64,000 bases of DNA, taken from assembly GCA_014058105.1 (NCBI GenBank), contig JACGCM010000779.1, forward strand, positions 2,046,001 to 2,110,000. The letters are read 5' to 3'. Under the pieces are notes generated by a model. It saw only the letters and a program-made list of their open reading frames with translations, did no database searches and was not told the DNA's origin. A program made the position numbers and the translations under genes. Origin of the DNA: Kingdonia uniflora. Taxonomy: Eukaryota > Streptophyta > Magnoliopsida > Ranunculales > Circaeasteraceae. This document shows positions 23,364-34,929 of the stretch, piece after piece. The stretch's first letter is position 1. The number at the start of each line of letters is the position of its first letter.

Positions 23364-24190
23364 GTGATTACACTTAGAAGTGGAAAAAGTGTAGACAACA
23401 AAGTTAGGATGCCTGAGGACGAATCACGTGAAAGTCCTAATCCTAGTACTAAGAAAGTTGTAGAAGGAGGTGAACCTATATGTGAAGAAACCCCTTTTAT
23501 TGAGGAAGAGACTGGGCAAGTCTCGCTAAGTGAGAAAATTATCAAAAATGATCCGCCTAGAATTCCTAGAGCACCTTTTCCCCAACGGTTTTTAGTCAAT
23601 AGGAAGAACATTCTCGATGAAGAGGTTAAGGAGATGTTTAAGAATCTTAAGATTACTATTCCTTTCCTCGATGCATTACGACAGACTCCTTCCTATGCAA
23701 AACATCTCAAGGACCTCTGCGCATTCAAGAAATGTATGAATGTTTCCAAGAAAGCTTTTAATGTCCATGACAGAAAAATTGTTATTCAATTGGATGCTCA
23801 GGTTAGCTCTATAATCTTGATAAAAGCACCTATGAAATACAAAGATCCAGGAATGCTGACCATTTCTTGTCACATAGGGACAAATCGCATCGGGAAAGCC
23901 TTACTTGATTTAGGTGCCAGTGTCAACTTGATCCCTTATTAGGTATATGAGCAGCTAGGCCTAGAATGACTAAAACTGACAAATAGAACCTTGCAACTAG
24001 CTGATCGATCCATTAGAATTCCTAGGGGAGTTGTGATGGATGTACTTGTCCAGGTTGACGAGTTTTTCTATCCTGTCGACTTTGTGGTCCTTGACACAAA
24101 CCCGGTAAAAGAGCTAAATACTGAGATACCTGTGATCCTTGGCCGACCTTTCTTGGCCACTGCTAATGCATTGATCAATTGTCGTAGCTG
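23364..24190 (+). pseudogene. Athila protease region, degraded
   Basis: After a Glu/Lys-rich linker (23364-23600) and PPRIPRAPFPQRFLVNRK, the aspartic protease appears: KALLDLGASVNLIPY with the active-site Asp at 23906. LQLADRSIRIPRGVVMDVLV and ILGRPFLATANALINC follow. DLGAS in place of DTGA/DSGA is normal for Athila. Stops at 23941, at about 23970 and at about 24190 interrupt the polyprotein. Confidence 0.85.
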
Positions 24191-24194
24191 AGCT

Positions 24195-26060
24195 ATGAAG
24201 TTGACTTATGAGAATAAGACCATCGATCTGAATATCTTCAATGCAACTCATACTCCATTTGAAGATAAACCCGATGAGTGTAACATGCTTGGTACTATTG
24301 TAAACAGTACATTTCATAGTTCCAATTTTAGGGACCCGTTAGAAGCTTGTCTTGCACATTTTGAAGATAATTTAGATGTTGATGACCTTATCAATGAGGT
24401 CAATGCCTTATTGGATTCTGTTCATATTGTGGATAACAATGATAATGTTGAAATGCTGAAAGTCAAAGATCCTATTCCAGAAGTGGAAGAAGTGCCCGCT
24501 AGGTTAGAACTTAAACCTCTCCCTGAAAATATCAAATATATCTACCTAGTTCCTAATGAGACTCTTCCTGCTATCATAGCATCCGACCTTGAACCTGAGA
24601 ATGAAGAGAAATTAATGCTTGTATTAAAGGGAAACACAAAAGCACTTGGATGGAACATTTTAGATATTAAGGGTATTAGTCCTTCTGTGTGCATGCACAA
24701 GATAAAACTCGAGGATAATGTCAAGAAGTCCATAGAAGGACAACGAAGGCTTAACCCAACTATGGCTGAGGTTGTGAGAATAGAAATTTTGAAACTGCTT
24801 GACGCTGGGATCATTTATCCCATTTCTGACAGCCCATGAGTAAGCCCAATTCATGTTGTTCCTAAAAAGCCTGGAATCACTGTTGTGAAGAATGATCACA
24901 ATGATTTTGTCCCCACTCGCATAACCACGGGGTGGTGAGTGTGTATAGACTATAGAAAACTCAATTCGGTCACTCAAAATTCCCTTACCATTCATGGATC
25001 AAATGCTTGAACATCTCGCCGGTCATGAATACTATTACTTTCTTGATGGGTATTTTGGGTACAATCAAATACCAATCGCTCCAGAGGACCAAGAGAAAAC
25101 CACATTTACTTGTCCTTTTGGAACCTTTGCCTATCCCCGCATGCTATTTGGGTTATGCAATGCTCCAGCAACATTTCAGCAATGCATGTTGAGCATTTTC
25201 TCTGACATGGCTGAGTATTTCCTTGAGGTTTTCATGGATGATTTTTCCCTCTTTGGAGATTCGCTTATCCAATGTCTCTACCACTTATCTATTGTTCTTG
25301 CTAGGTGTCAACGAAAAAATCTTGTTCTAAATTAGGAAAAATGTCACTTCATGGTGAAAAAAGGCATAGTATTAGGACATGTCATATCAATCAGCAAAGG
25401 GAATCGAAGTAGATAAAGCCAAGATCGATGTCATATCTAGTCTCCCACCCCCACGAACAGTCAAGGATGTCCGTTCATTCTTGGGGCATGCAAGATTTTA
25501 TCGACGTTTTGTTCCTGAGTTTAGCAAAATTGCTCGACCCCTCAACAATCTCCTCACCAAGGACACCACATTTTTATTTGATGATTCGTGTCTTAAAGCT
25601 TTTGGGAATCTGTGAACACGTCTAACATCATCACTCATCATCCAACCTCTAAATTAGAATGAACCTTTCGAGTTGATGTGTGATGCATCTGACTGTGCCA
25701 TTGGTACAGTTTTGGCACAACACATTGATAACCTTATGTATGCCATCTATTATGCCAGCGCAACTCAATTACATGACCACAGAGAAAGAACTTCTAGCGA
25801 CAGTCTTTGCTCTAGAAAATTTTTGTTCTTATCTCATAGGTTCTAAAGTAATAGTCTATACGGATCATGCTGCTATCAAACACCTTCTTACCAAGAAGGA
25901 CACCAAACAACGCTTAATCCGATGGATATTATTACTTCAAGAGTTTGATATTGAGATTCGGGATAAAAAAGGTGCCGAGAATGTGGTAGCTGACCACCTT
26001 TCTCGAATAGACAATGATTCTTTGGATAGGTCGTTACCTATTCGTGAGTCCTTTCCTGAC
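24195..26060 (+). pseudogene. Athila reverse transcriptase and RNase H, degraded
   Basis: The RT part has GISPSVCMHKIKLEDNVKKS, RLNPTMAEVVRIEILKLLDA and DSP, then a stop at 24838. A 30-bp-scale insertion near 24880-24930 disturbs the frame. The catalytic part follows: HEYYYFLDGYFGYNQIP, TTFTCPFGTFAYPRMLFGLC and VFMDDFSLFGD (25231-25245 holds the aspartates). The connection (RSFLGHARFYRRFVPEFSKI) and RNase H ([45 protein letters not shown]) complete it. The first RNase H Asp ([11 protein letters not shown]) is in another frame near 25675. It is recognisable throughout but cannot be translated as one protein. Confidence 0.85.
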
Positions 26061-27224
26061 GAACAACTCATGTCCATTCACTCTATGTCTTCTGTACCAT
26101 GGTTTGCAGACATAGCGAATTATCTTGCCACATGGCACCTTTCTAGTTTTTGGACCAAGCCAGATAAGAATAAATTTCTTAGTGAGGCCCGACACTTCTT
26201 CTGGGATGACCCATACCTGTTTAAATATTTTACAAGGCTTGTGATAGATGTCAGAGAATGGGAGCCTTGTCCCGTAGGAATATGATGCCACTAAACCCAA
26301 TCTTGATCGTTGAACCATTTAATGTTTGGGGCATAAACTTTATGGGTACCTTCACCCTATCTTTTGGGTTCATGTGCATCCTTTTAGCCGTTGATTGTGT
26401 GACTAAGTGGGTTGAAGCTATTCCTACCAGGACCAATGATAGTTTGGTTGTTATTGAATTTATTAAAGAGAAATTTTTTTCTCGTTTTGGTACGCCGAGG
26501 GCAATAATTAGTAATGGGGGGTCATATTTTAACAGTTAAATGTTTGCGAACTTAATAAAAAAAATTAGAGTAACACACAAGGTTGCTACACCGTACCATC
26601 CGCAGACTAGTAGGCAAGTGGAGGTTTCCAATCGTGAAATCAAGAATATTCTTCAAAAAAATGATAAGGCCAAACCGTAAAGATTGATCAATTCGACTAA
26701 ACGATGCTCTTTGGTCTTATCGTACTGCTTTTAAGACACCTATTGGAATGTCCCCTTACCGGCTAGTCTATGGAAAGGCTTGTCACCTTCCAGTCGAATT
26801 AGAACACCGAGCATATTGGGCAATAAAGGCCTTAAACTTTGACATTGGGAAGGCCGGTTTACATCGCAAGCTTCAACTCAATAAGTTAGAAGAACTACGG
26901 AATTATGCATACCATTCAGCAAAGACTTACAAGGAGCGCATGAAAGCGTTTCACGACAAAAACATTTTGCAAAAATCATTTGAACCAAACCAAAAAGTCT
27001 TGTTGTACTCTTCTAGGTTACATTTATTTCCTGGCAAACTACGATCATGATGGACTGGGCCTCTCATTCTTAAAATAGTATATCCACATGGGGCGGTTGA
27101 GGTTGAAGAACTGAGTACTGGCAATATACAAAAAATGAACGGGTAAAGGCTTAAGCCTTATTATGAACATTTTAGCTTCACCAATGAAGACTTGAAGCTT
27201 TTGGACCCAGTTTATAAGGAGTGA
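26061..27224 (+). pseudogene. Athila integrase, catalytically dead and lacking most of the HHCC domain
   Basis: After DDPYLFKYF the sequence jumps directly to [16 protein letters not shown]. Only the CxxC half of the HHCC zinc finger remains, and roughly 45 residues with the two His are deleted at about 26228-26240. In the core, two of the three DDE residues are changed: GINFMG has Asn (26336-26338) where the family has Asp, and ISNGG has Asn (26513-26515) where it has Asp. The Glu-bearing EVSNREIKN is kept. The C-terminus ([20 protein letters not shown], then [16 protein letters not shown]) is clear, ending at TGA 27222-27224. Both D-to-N changes are G-to-A transitions. Confidence 0.85.
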
Positions 27225-28617
27225 CATTCATATCCTTTTCACCCAACTTTCACTGAGTTTGGGGGTTCCTCATTTTTTTTTGCTGAAGACAATAAACTTA
27301 GTGCTATCTGGGAGGCAATCCATGTTATATCCGGTACTATGTTCCGATTTTCTTTTTTTCCCTTCTTTTAAGGTATGTTTTCAAATATTGGGGACAATGC
27401 TTATTTCTAGTTTGGGGGTGGGGGAAAATCGTTCACATTTTTCACCTTTTTAGAGAAAAGATAGGTCATTATGGTAATTTATGAGACTCTTTAGTAAGAT
27501 TTTGCAAGCTTATAAGTATTTGATATGGTCTAAATATTTTGGTCGTAAAAAACCGTAAAGTTAAAATTTTTATCAAATACATGCTTAGAAAATTTTGGAA
27601 CATTATCTTAAGCTAGATGTACTACCCTTTAATTAGAGAAAATTTTATGTTGACTGATATTTCTCAAAACAAATGTACTTCACGATAGTATTGCATTTAT
27701 TACTTTTGCTAGAATTTTGAGCAATTAAAGGGAATCTAGTATTTGAGGTAGAAATGATCCACTACAAGGGAAACAACTGCCTAAGATTAAGTTTGATCCT
27801 GAAGTAATATAATAAGGATTTCTATAAGCAAAAATAGCTCTAAAAACTTTCACGATGCAAGGCATACTCGCATGATTAGAACTGAAAGAGGAAGAATTAT
27901 CACCAATCTCGAGTATAGTCATGAACTATGTGAAAGGAGCAAAGAATAAAGTTTACTTGTGTGATTCAGAGCCTAGGTCATGAAGGGGAACCAAACCCCG
28001 GCAACCTAAACCAACTGGCTGGGATTGTCGACCAACGACTCATATTATGGAGGCTTCACTAAGGAAACAAGTACCAAAATAAAAAAGCTTATAGTTATTC
28101 CGCAAAAATCAATAACAGGATTCGAATTGACTATGGCACTTGTCAAACTGATCATTGGATTTGTTTCACAAAATATGAAATGACTAGATATTGACTCAAG
28201 AGCCTCTAAATAAAGTTGTACGTGCAGTAACTATTTTTACAACACTTGAGGATATTAGAAAAATATGTGAAATCTCATTTAAGTATTGGGTAGTATCTCT
28301 AGTTTTGGATAATTCTCCAAGTTCTCTGATTATATATATGTGAAAGAATTAAATTTTAAAGGGTTTACCTTCTTAATGTTTTTACCATTATCAAATATCA
28401 ATAAGTTAGTTGAAATGACCTAATGAGTATCTAAACTATTATAATGCCCTTATTGACTTTTGTGGGTATAGTCACTGCAAACCCTCACGAGACAAAACTC
28501 GTCCTATATGGGTAACCTATAGGTTTAACGGCTTGTTGCATACGCTAAATGCAATCGTCTTAACCACGAAAGAGTTATGCTTTTATTTTTTTCTTTGCTT
28601 GAGGACTAGCAAACTTT
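27225..28617 (+). other. Athila 3' region without a readable env-like gene
   Basis: About 1.4 kb between integrase and the 3' polypurine tract. Some Athila elements carry an env-like ORF here, but I see no open frame of any length. AGTTTGGGGG occurs at 27256 and 27409 and again in the PPT at 28618. Confidence 0.6.
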
Positions 28618-28632
28618 AAGTTTGGGGGTATT
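28618..28632 (+). promoter_or_regulatory. Athila polypurine tract
   Basis: aagtttgggggtatt directly precedes TGATGG of the 3' LTR. This is the normal position for priming plus-strand DNA synthesis. Confidence 0.85.
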
Positions 28633-29752
28633 TGATGGACACATAAAATGACTACTATTCCCCTATTACTAAATGTTTATTATTCTTAATTTTATTATTA
28701 AACATGACTTATAAAACTAATTTTTATATTTCAGGTCACATGGAGCTCATTTACCAAATATGTGCAAATACCAGGATGTAATGCTTAAAGGATGAACTGC
28801 TGGAGAAGGATGTAGAGTTGTCAAACACAAGGGTCCTACATTGGGAGCTTACAATTTTGGAGGATAACTCTTGGAGGTTACAAATTTATGTACATTCATG
28901 GCATAGGTTATAAATCTCATATTAAATTAAGAACCCTCTCCTTCATCTATAAAAGTAGAGGTGGTGAGCACATAAGATCATCGAATTTTGAGAGCTTGAG
29001 AGAATTATTGTAATAAAGTAAGAGAAGAGAGCATTGTTGGAGAACTTGAAGCAAGGTTTTGAGCATTTGAAAAAATTTGTAAGTCTTATATCATCTAATA
29101 AAGTTCTTATTTTTCTTCCTTGTTTATCATGAATTTTTCTTTACTTCGTTGTTTTACTTTATTCTTTATGGCTAGCTAAGTCTCTCCTCTAGGGGGAGAT
29201 GAAGCCAAAAATATGTTAAATATGTAGACTTGCATGTGTTAACCCAAATAAGCTTTTATTGTAAAATTTCATCTCTATATTGTTATATTATATTATTGGT
29301 CTATGTCCAATAGATATAGACCAAGTTTTGTGATTAAGAATATAGTTATCCTAAAAGTTCTATTTTATTCACACTAAATGCCTGACCTTCAAGAGATTCA
29401 CGGTTTGTAGTTAGCATTTGTATGCTTTCACATTTCGTATTTTCATACTTGAAAGTCATGTATTTTATGTAGTTTAAAATGAAACATCATGATAAAAGAT
29501 GAACCAACTTGATTTGAGATCATAAACTATTATCTTTACTATGGGTAACTATTGTTAGTTTATATATTTGGTATAATTGAGGTGGATTATTTCCCTAGGT
29601 TTTTTAATTATTGTCTACAACCCAATATTTGACTTTATTAGCATAAGTATTTTACATCTTTGAATCACAAGACAACCATTTTCTAGTCCCGTTCGGAAGT
29701 GAACGACACTTTATTTTTACCCATACTAAACACTAGATTTTGACTGTTATCA
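28633..29752 (+). repeat. Athila 3' LTR (1120 bp)
   Basis: It matches 18967-20087 over its whole length with scattered substitutions, mostly in the first 250 bp, and ends GACTGTTATCA. TATAAAA lies at 28948-28954. Confidence 0.95.
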
Positions 29753-29757
29753 GCCTG
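29753..29757. repeat. Target-site duplication gcctg of the Athila element (right)
   Basis: An exact copy of 18962-18966. The LINE sequence resumes directly after it. Confidence 0.95.
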
Positions 29758-30834
29758 CATGAGGGAGGTGGGGATGCTCCTGTTACCATTTGAAATAAAG
29801 TCACTAATATTTGCTTGAAGAGAGTTTAAAATAGCAGGGTGGATATTCAAAGCATATAAATGGGTTCAGATAGCCATTAATCAGACCAGAATTTGATGGA
29901 GTTCCCATCTCATATAATCCATTGGATTGAGAGAGGACTGAAGAGATCACCCCTTTAATACCAGGCCATAAAGAGGATCTTTTATAATAAGAGATGGGGT
30001 TATGTAAAATGTTTAAATACTTAGCTCTCATCAAGAATTCTCGACCATCAGTGGAGGAGAGAGTATTAAAATCAAGCTTGTCCATGGCCCCATAATTAAA
30101 AGAGTTAAGATCCTTAATATCAAGGCCACCCTCATCAATTGGAAGGCATAAAGTCTTCCAGCTAGTAGTAATCAATTTTCTAGAGTCACATTCACCTGAC
30201 CCAATGATGTTTTTGATACAAGAATCCAAGTACCGAATGAGAGATCTAGGCCATTTATAAATAGAAAAGTTGCTGTTGAGGATTTTAAGGACTACACACT
30301 TAACCAATAAAACCCTGCCAGACATTGAGAGCATTTTTCCTTTCCAAGTTGTTATCTTAATCTTTGCTCTATCAGCAAGCCCCTAGAGGTGAATTCTTCT
30401 AGTGGCCTTTGAGGTGGGGAAAACCAAGATAGTTACAAGGGAACACATCTTCATGCATGCCAAGTATCCCAAGGATCACTTGCTTCCTCGGGAGGGCAAA
30501 CTTCTCAAAGTAGACCTTACTCTTGTCTTTGCTAATAACTTGTCCAGAGGAAAGCTCATTAGTGTTAAACAAAAGCATAAGGTTGTTTAAATCTCGTGAG
30601 AAGCCTTTGTAGAAAAAAATAATATCATCAGCATAAAGGATATGGGTTGGAGCAGAAGATCCCCTAAAAGAGACAATTGGAGAAATAAGAGCAGCAACAT
30701 CTAAAACAGAGATCACCCTACTAAGAACATCCTCTGCAAGGCAAAATAAAATAAGAGAGAGGGGGTCTCCTTATCTCAGCCCTCTCTTGCACTATTGTAA
30801 ACTCCAAGAGACTCCAGCAATAAAGTTATCTTTC
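29753..30834 (-). pseudogene. L1-type LINE, reverse transcriptase part (5'-truncated)
   Basis: Reading the minus strand from 30834, the end of the RT appears: a GDPLSLILFCLAEDVLSR-like block near 30770-30720, then ISVLDVAALI, THILYADDIIFFYKG (YADD active site) and SGQVISKDKSKVYF. The thumb region follows from 30334 (LSMSGRVLLVKCVVLKIL, WKTLCLPIDEGGLDIKDLNS). This is the order of plant L1 ORF2, and it leads into the zf-RVT and RNase H parts beyond the Athila insertion. The 5' part (ORF1, endonuclease, palm start) is missing, as is common for LINE copies. Stops interrupt the frame. Confidence 0.8.
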
Positions 30835-30983
30835 AAAATCCTAGAACTGAGGTCGTGGCTTTTACCTATTTAGAGGTTTCTACGCTAAACTTGTGTTACT
30901 TTATATTATCTGTTTACAATTGTTTATGCCATAGGTACATTTGGTGTAAGAGACTATTCGAGCTACAAATTTAGATCCTTATA
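30835..30983 (+). repeat. Tat-A 5' LTR, right part
   Basis: From gaggtcgtggcttttaccta through aggtttctacgctaaa, this matches the last part of the Tat-B and Tat-C LTRs (cgaggtcgtgg and ttttccacgctaaat on their coding strand). Its first bases, aaaatcctagaact, resemble aaaaacctccact at the left end of the LINE, so they are probably the second copy of a LINE target duplication. It ends just before the PBS. Confidence 0.7.
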
Positions 30984-30985
30984 TT

Positions 30986-31003
30986 TGGCGCCATCTATGG
31001 GAA
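30986..31003 (+). promoter_or_regulatory. Tat-A primer-binding site
   Basis: tggcgccatctatgggaa lies two bases past the LTR end. Tat-B has tggcaccgtctgtgggaa at the same place and spacing (56798-56781, minus). I cannot name the tRNA with confidence. Confidence 0.75.
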
Positions 31004-31065
31004 AGGAATATACTTACCAAAAAATCCTAAGACCGACAAACATTTAAAAATCATCAACAATAGCT

Positions 31066-32870
31066 ATGGTCAATGCCAAGCAAGTAGCTTCAACAATGCA
31101 ACCAGGCCATACCTCTACTGAACCATACCAGTTAGCAGAATTAAGGGCGACTCTAGACGCCGAAATGATAAAACTCAACGATCTTGAATGCCAGTTGGTC
31201 CATGATCGGGAACTCTGTTACAAGGAATTAGACGAATAATATCGAATACGGCAGTTGGAATCCAAACGACACAAAGAACAGATGACTACTCTCCAGGTCG
31301 CTTTGAAAGCTTAACAAGATAATCAACAAGGGTCAGCCCCTAAAGACAAAGAAGTTATGCCCACACATTCTAGAATATCAGCACGAGTTAGACTAGGACC
31401 TTGAGGAACCGTAAGCAAAGGGGCCCCTAGATAACCACGCATCAATCCACAGGAACCATAAGCCTCAGTTTATCTGGGATGAGAAGAGCGACCTGAAACA
31501 AGTCGAGGATGCCAACACTCAAATCGATAAGAAGATTAGCCACGACCTCCAGCCAGGGTGCTAGTCAGGGAAAGATTAAGTGAAGGCAGTGCTAATCATA
31601 GCCCTAGACCAGCACTACAAACCATTCTAGCACAATAACAGTATGTAACGCAGGAACACATGAACCAGTGGATCAAAAAACTTATAGAATCCCAAACTTT
31701 CTGCATTAAGAATGAGTTGAGAAAATTGTAAGGGAGCCTGATAGCAAAAACTTTCTTCGAAATGGAAGTTCTAGCAGGTTTCCACACTCCAAAGATCCAT
31801 AAAGACAAAGGCATCGATCCTTGAGAGCATGTTCAGCAATTTTGGGATTCTTTGGGTTTGTACTCGAACTTAAATCATATTCTATGTTGCTTGCTTGCAA
31901 CGAGCATCTAGGGAGAACCACTCCGATGGTTTCATTTTCTACCTGAAGATTCTATCTCAACATTCGATCAATTACAATAACTCTACATGTTGGCCTACAC
32001 TCGCAACAAGGATAGGGAAGTGAATTTGTACACACTAATCAGTCTCAAATAGTCTCATAGGGAGAAACTCGAGGTATTCATCAAGAAGTTTCTCAAACTA
32101 GCTAGAAAAGTGGATAACTTAGATCAGAAGACTGCAGTCTCAGCCTTCACTAATGCTCTACAGATCGAATGCAAATCAAAAGAACATTTGTTTTTGAACA
32201 AACCCACTACCCTAGAAGATATGATCGAAAAGATAAATGGGTATATCGAACTTGAAAGGATGATGACCGAAAGGCATAAATCTACTAAAAGCATCAAAAC
32301 CACAAAAACATCAAAACATAGATAGAAACAGTAATCGAGGCAGCATCAAAAGAGGAGACAAGAAGCGAGCTAAAATATAGGAAGGAAAGCATCGAAAGGG
32401 GAACCTACTACCAAAACCCATTCTTCCAAAGTTAAATGTCAAGCTTTCAGAGATCTACTCAATGCTGGCAAAAGACGAGTTCTTCCGCAATGCTTAACAT
32501 CTAGAACCGATTGAAGGAAAATCTTACTGCAAACACCATAAGGTTATACATCATGGCACTGGCTGATGTTACTCTGTACAAAGATTGAATGAATACATTT
32601 TGAAAGACGGAAGGATGCATGAATGTATTATCGACCTAGAAGGATACAAAAATGGGAGCTACAAGAAATAAATCGATATCATTCAAGTTGAAGAAAATTC
32701 CGAAGAAAAAAACCTGTATCATCTTCATATTAGCCACATGATCGCGAATTATCAGATTAACAATTCGACCAGATTTAAAAGAAAAAGGTTGATATAGTGT
32801 CACGACCTCACAGTTCAGGAGAAAGATGAAAAGCTCCTACTCGAATCAAGCCTTCGGCAAACTAGAATTT
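31066..32870 (+). pseudogene. Tat-A gag, degraded
   Basis: The ATG at 31066 opens MVNAKQVAS and a coiled-coil-like N-terminus (LAELRATLDAEMIKLNDLEC, HKEQMTTLQVALKA), parallel to Tat-B gag (MVQARQST). The capsid part has EHVQQFWDSLGLYSNLNH-like sequence near 31830, then VDNLDQKTAVSAFTNALQIE (32110). The terminal motif YCKHHKVIHHGTG near 32522 is the Tat-type YCxYHKxxGHxTxxC zinc-binding end. Stops (for example after YKELDE and ALKA) are frequent. It is the oldest-looking of the three Tat copies. Confidence 0.75.
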
Positions 32871-32899
32871 TATTTGAAGATTGCGACATAGGTCATGTC

Positions 32900-33240
32900 A
32901 AGTTTCCACATCATGACGTGCTGGTCATCATACTGAATATGAGAAACTTCATCATGTACACCATGATGGTGGATACGGGCACCGAAATGGGACTTACGGA
33001 AAAAGTGGAGCCGAGCGACCTAGATCTCAACGGGTTTAATGGATCCAAAAAAGAAAGAATAGGAAAAATTGTTCTACCTATAATAGCCAGACCAACAACC
33101 CTCAACGTTACATTTTACATAATCAATAACAAATCTCAATTCTTATGGATCATGAGGTGTTGCTGGTTACACACTATGCAAGCCATCCCTTCCACGTACC
33201 ATCAGGCACATCATTTTAAATATAATTAGAGGATCTACTA
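32900..33240 (+). pseudogene. Tat-A protease region, degraded
   Basis: LVIILNMRNFIMYTMMVDTG matches the Tat-B protease (IMLKMRNFVMHTMMVDTGSG), including the DTG active site. GLTEKVEPSDLDLNGFNGS follows. Tat-A lacks the stretch after DTG that Tat-B has (IEILFQSTIDQM), so the active-site region is deleted as well as broken by stops. Confidence 0.75.
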
Positions 33241-33379
33241 GATCAAAGGAAGTTAAAAGTCACTCAGGCTTTTGAAAACACACCATCTAGCATACTCGAC
33301 ACGTCAAAAGAATTTTCTTTATAATAATTATAGAAAGTTGATCACGTCAAGGATCAACCTTCCACAATCGAGCCCACAT

Positions 33380-34760
33380 AGTATACATTAAGATCGATGG
33401 ACATAACAGGAAGACATTCATTGGTAACATACTCAGCCAATAAGAAAATGAAGCCTTAATACAATTCCTTCAAGCTAATAAAGATGTATTTGCATGAAAA
33501 TTCTAAGAGATGCATAGAGTTGACCCAGGGAAAGCATGCCATAAACTTAGCCTAAGAGATTAAGCCACCATAGTCAAACAGAAAAATAAGGCTCTCACCT
33601 CGATTCATAGATGAAGTCAACAAAGATATCAATATATTGATCGAAGTAGGTATCATCCGATAGGCCAAGTACCCAGATTGGATCTCGAACATAGTAGCGA
33701 TTCCAAAGAAGAATGGGAAGGTTCGAGTTTATTTAGATTTTACTGATCTAAACAAACACACACCGAAGGACAATTTCCCTCTCCCAATAATCCATTAAAT
33801 TTTAGATTCAACAGCGGGATACAAGCTACTATCCATGATGGGCGCCGGTTCATGATATAACCAGATACATCTCTTATATGAAGATCAAGATAAGACAACA
33901 TTCATCACTAAAAGAAGCCTCTATTATTACAGAGTCATACCATTCGGTCTGAAGAATGCTGGAGCAACCTATTAACGGCTAGTAACGAACATGTTCAAAG
34001 ACCACCTAGGGAAGACCATAGAAGTATACATTGATGATATGTTTTATAAAAGCTTAAAAAAGGAAGATCATGTTGTAGATCTTGATACATTCTTCAACAT
34101 ATTGCGGTCTTACAAAATAAAACTCAATCCAGACAAGTGTCAATTCGAAGTCAACTTCAGAAAATTCCTTGGACATCTAATTAGTAAAAAAGAAATATAA
34201 GCCGACCCAGATCATATTCGAGTACTTATATCGATGTCATCACCAAAGATAAACAAGAATGTACAAAACCTGGTTGGCAAGATTGTAGCTATCAGCAGAT
34301 TCATTTCAAAATCATCATATCGATGCCGAGGGTTGTTCATGCTACTTCGTGGATCTACCAGAAGAGGTAAAGGAAGGCCGAATGAAGAGATTGATTGGAC
34401 GGAAGAATGTGAAGCTGCTTCTCAGGAGTTAAAAAAAGTACCTTGGAAAATCTCTAATGATGAGCACACAGATAGAAAATGAGGAATTAACAATTTACCT
34501 CGCAGATACAAAAAACTCTCTGAGCTCTGTCTTCATACGATTAGAGAAGAAGATTAAAAAATTAGTATATTTTATAAGCAAAATGCTTACGCCTGTAGAA
34601 ACAAGATATTCTAAAATTGAGAGACTCTTTCTAATACTAATCTACACCTCTCAGAAACTGAAACACTATTTTCAAGCTCATTCAGTGAAAGTCGTAACAA
34701 ATTATCCCTTTCGAGAAGTGTTATCTAAGAAAGAGAAATCGTGACAAGTACAACAATAAT
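33380..34760 (+). pseudogene. Tat-A reverse transcriptase and RNase H, degraded
   Basis: RT blocks in order are PDWISNIVAIPKKNGKV, FTDLNKHTPKDNFPLP, MPFGLKNAGATY-like sequence near 33940 and EVYIDDMFYKSLKKEDHV (YIDDM at about 34027). KLNPDKCQFEVNFRKFLGHL and ISKKEI come next. The connection and RNase H follow (SPKINKNVQNLVGKIVAISR, ENEELTIYLADTKNSLSSVF, QKLKHYFQAHSVKVVTNYP). Stops and lost frames are frequent. Confidence 0.75.
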
Positions 34761-34929
34761 TGATTAGTTTGGGAGAGCATGATATTGAATTCAAATGAAG
34801 AACATCAGAAAAGGGGTAAACAGTTCCTGACTTCTTAGCAGACTTCCCAGAAGAAGATTCAGATTGGGAAAAACATGACCCTAAAATAACAGAGGAGCGT
34901 AAAATTGATCCACCTACCAAGCTATTTAA

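Larger units (their letters stand above)
18967..29752 (+). mobile_element. Complete Athila-clade Ty3/gypsy retrotransposon (10.8 kb)
   Basis: It has two near-identical LTRs (1121 and 1120 bp, TG...CA), a PBS three bases after the 5' LTR, gag, protease, RT, RNase H and integrase in gypsy order, a polypurine tract and a perfect 5-bp target duplication. Clade signatures are the protease DLGAS, RT sequence such as LAGHEYYYFLDGY and FMDDFSLFGD, the RNase H/connection [19 protein letters not shown], and the tRNA-Asp-type PBS. It interrupts an L1 LINE. The coding region is broken by many stops, so the copy is not autonomous. The two LTRs differ by only a few percent by eye, which makes it the youngest-looking element in the left stack. 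Confidence 0.95.

Noticed and set aside
27225..28617. Env-like gene of Athila
   Set aside because: Some Athila elements have one here, but no open frame or transmembrane pattern is visible in this copy.
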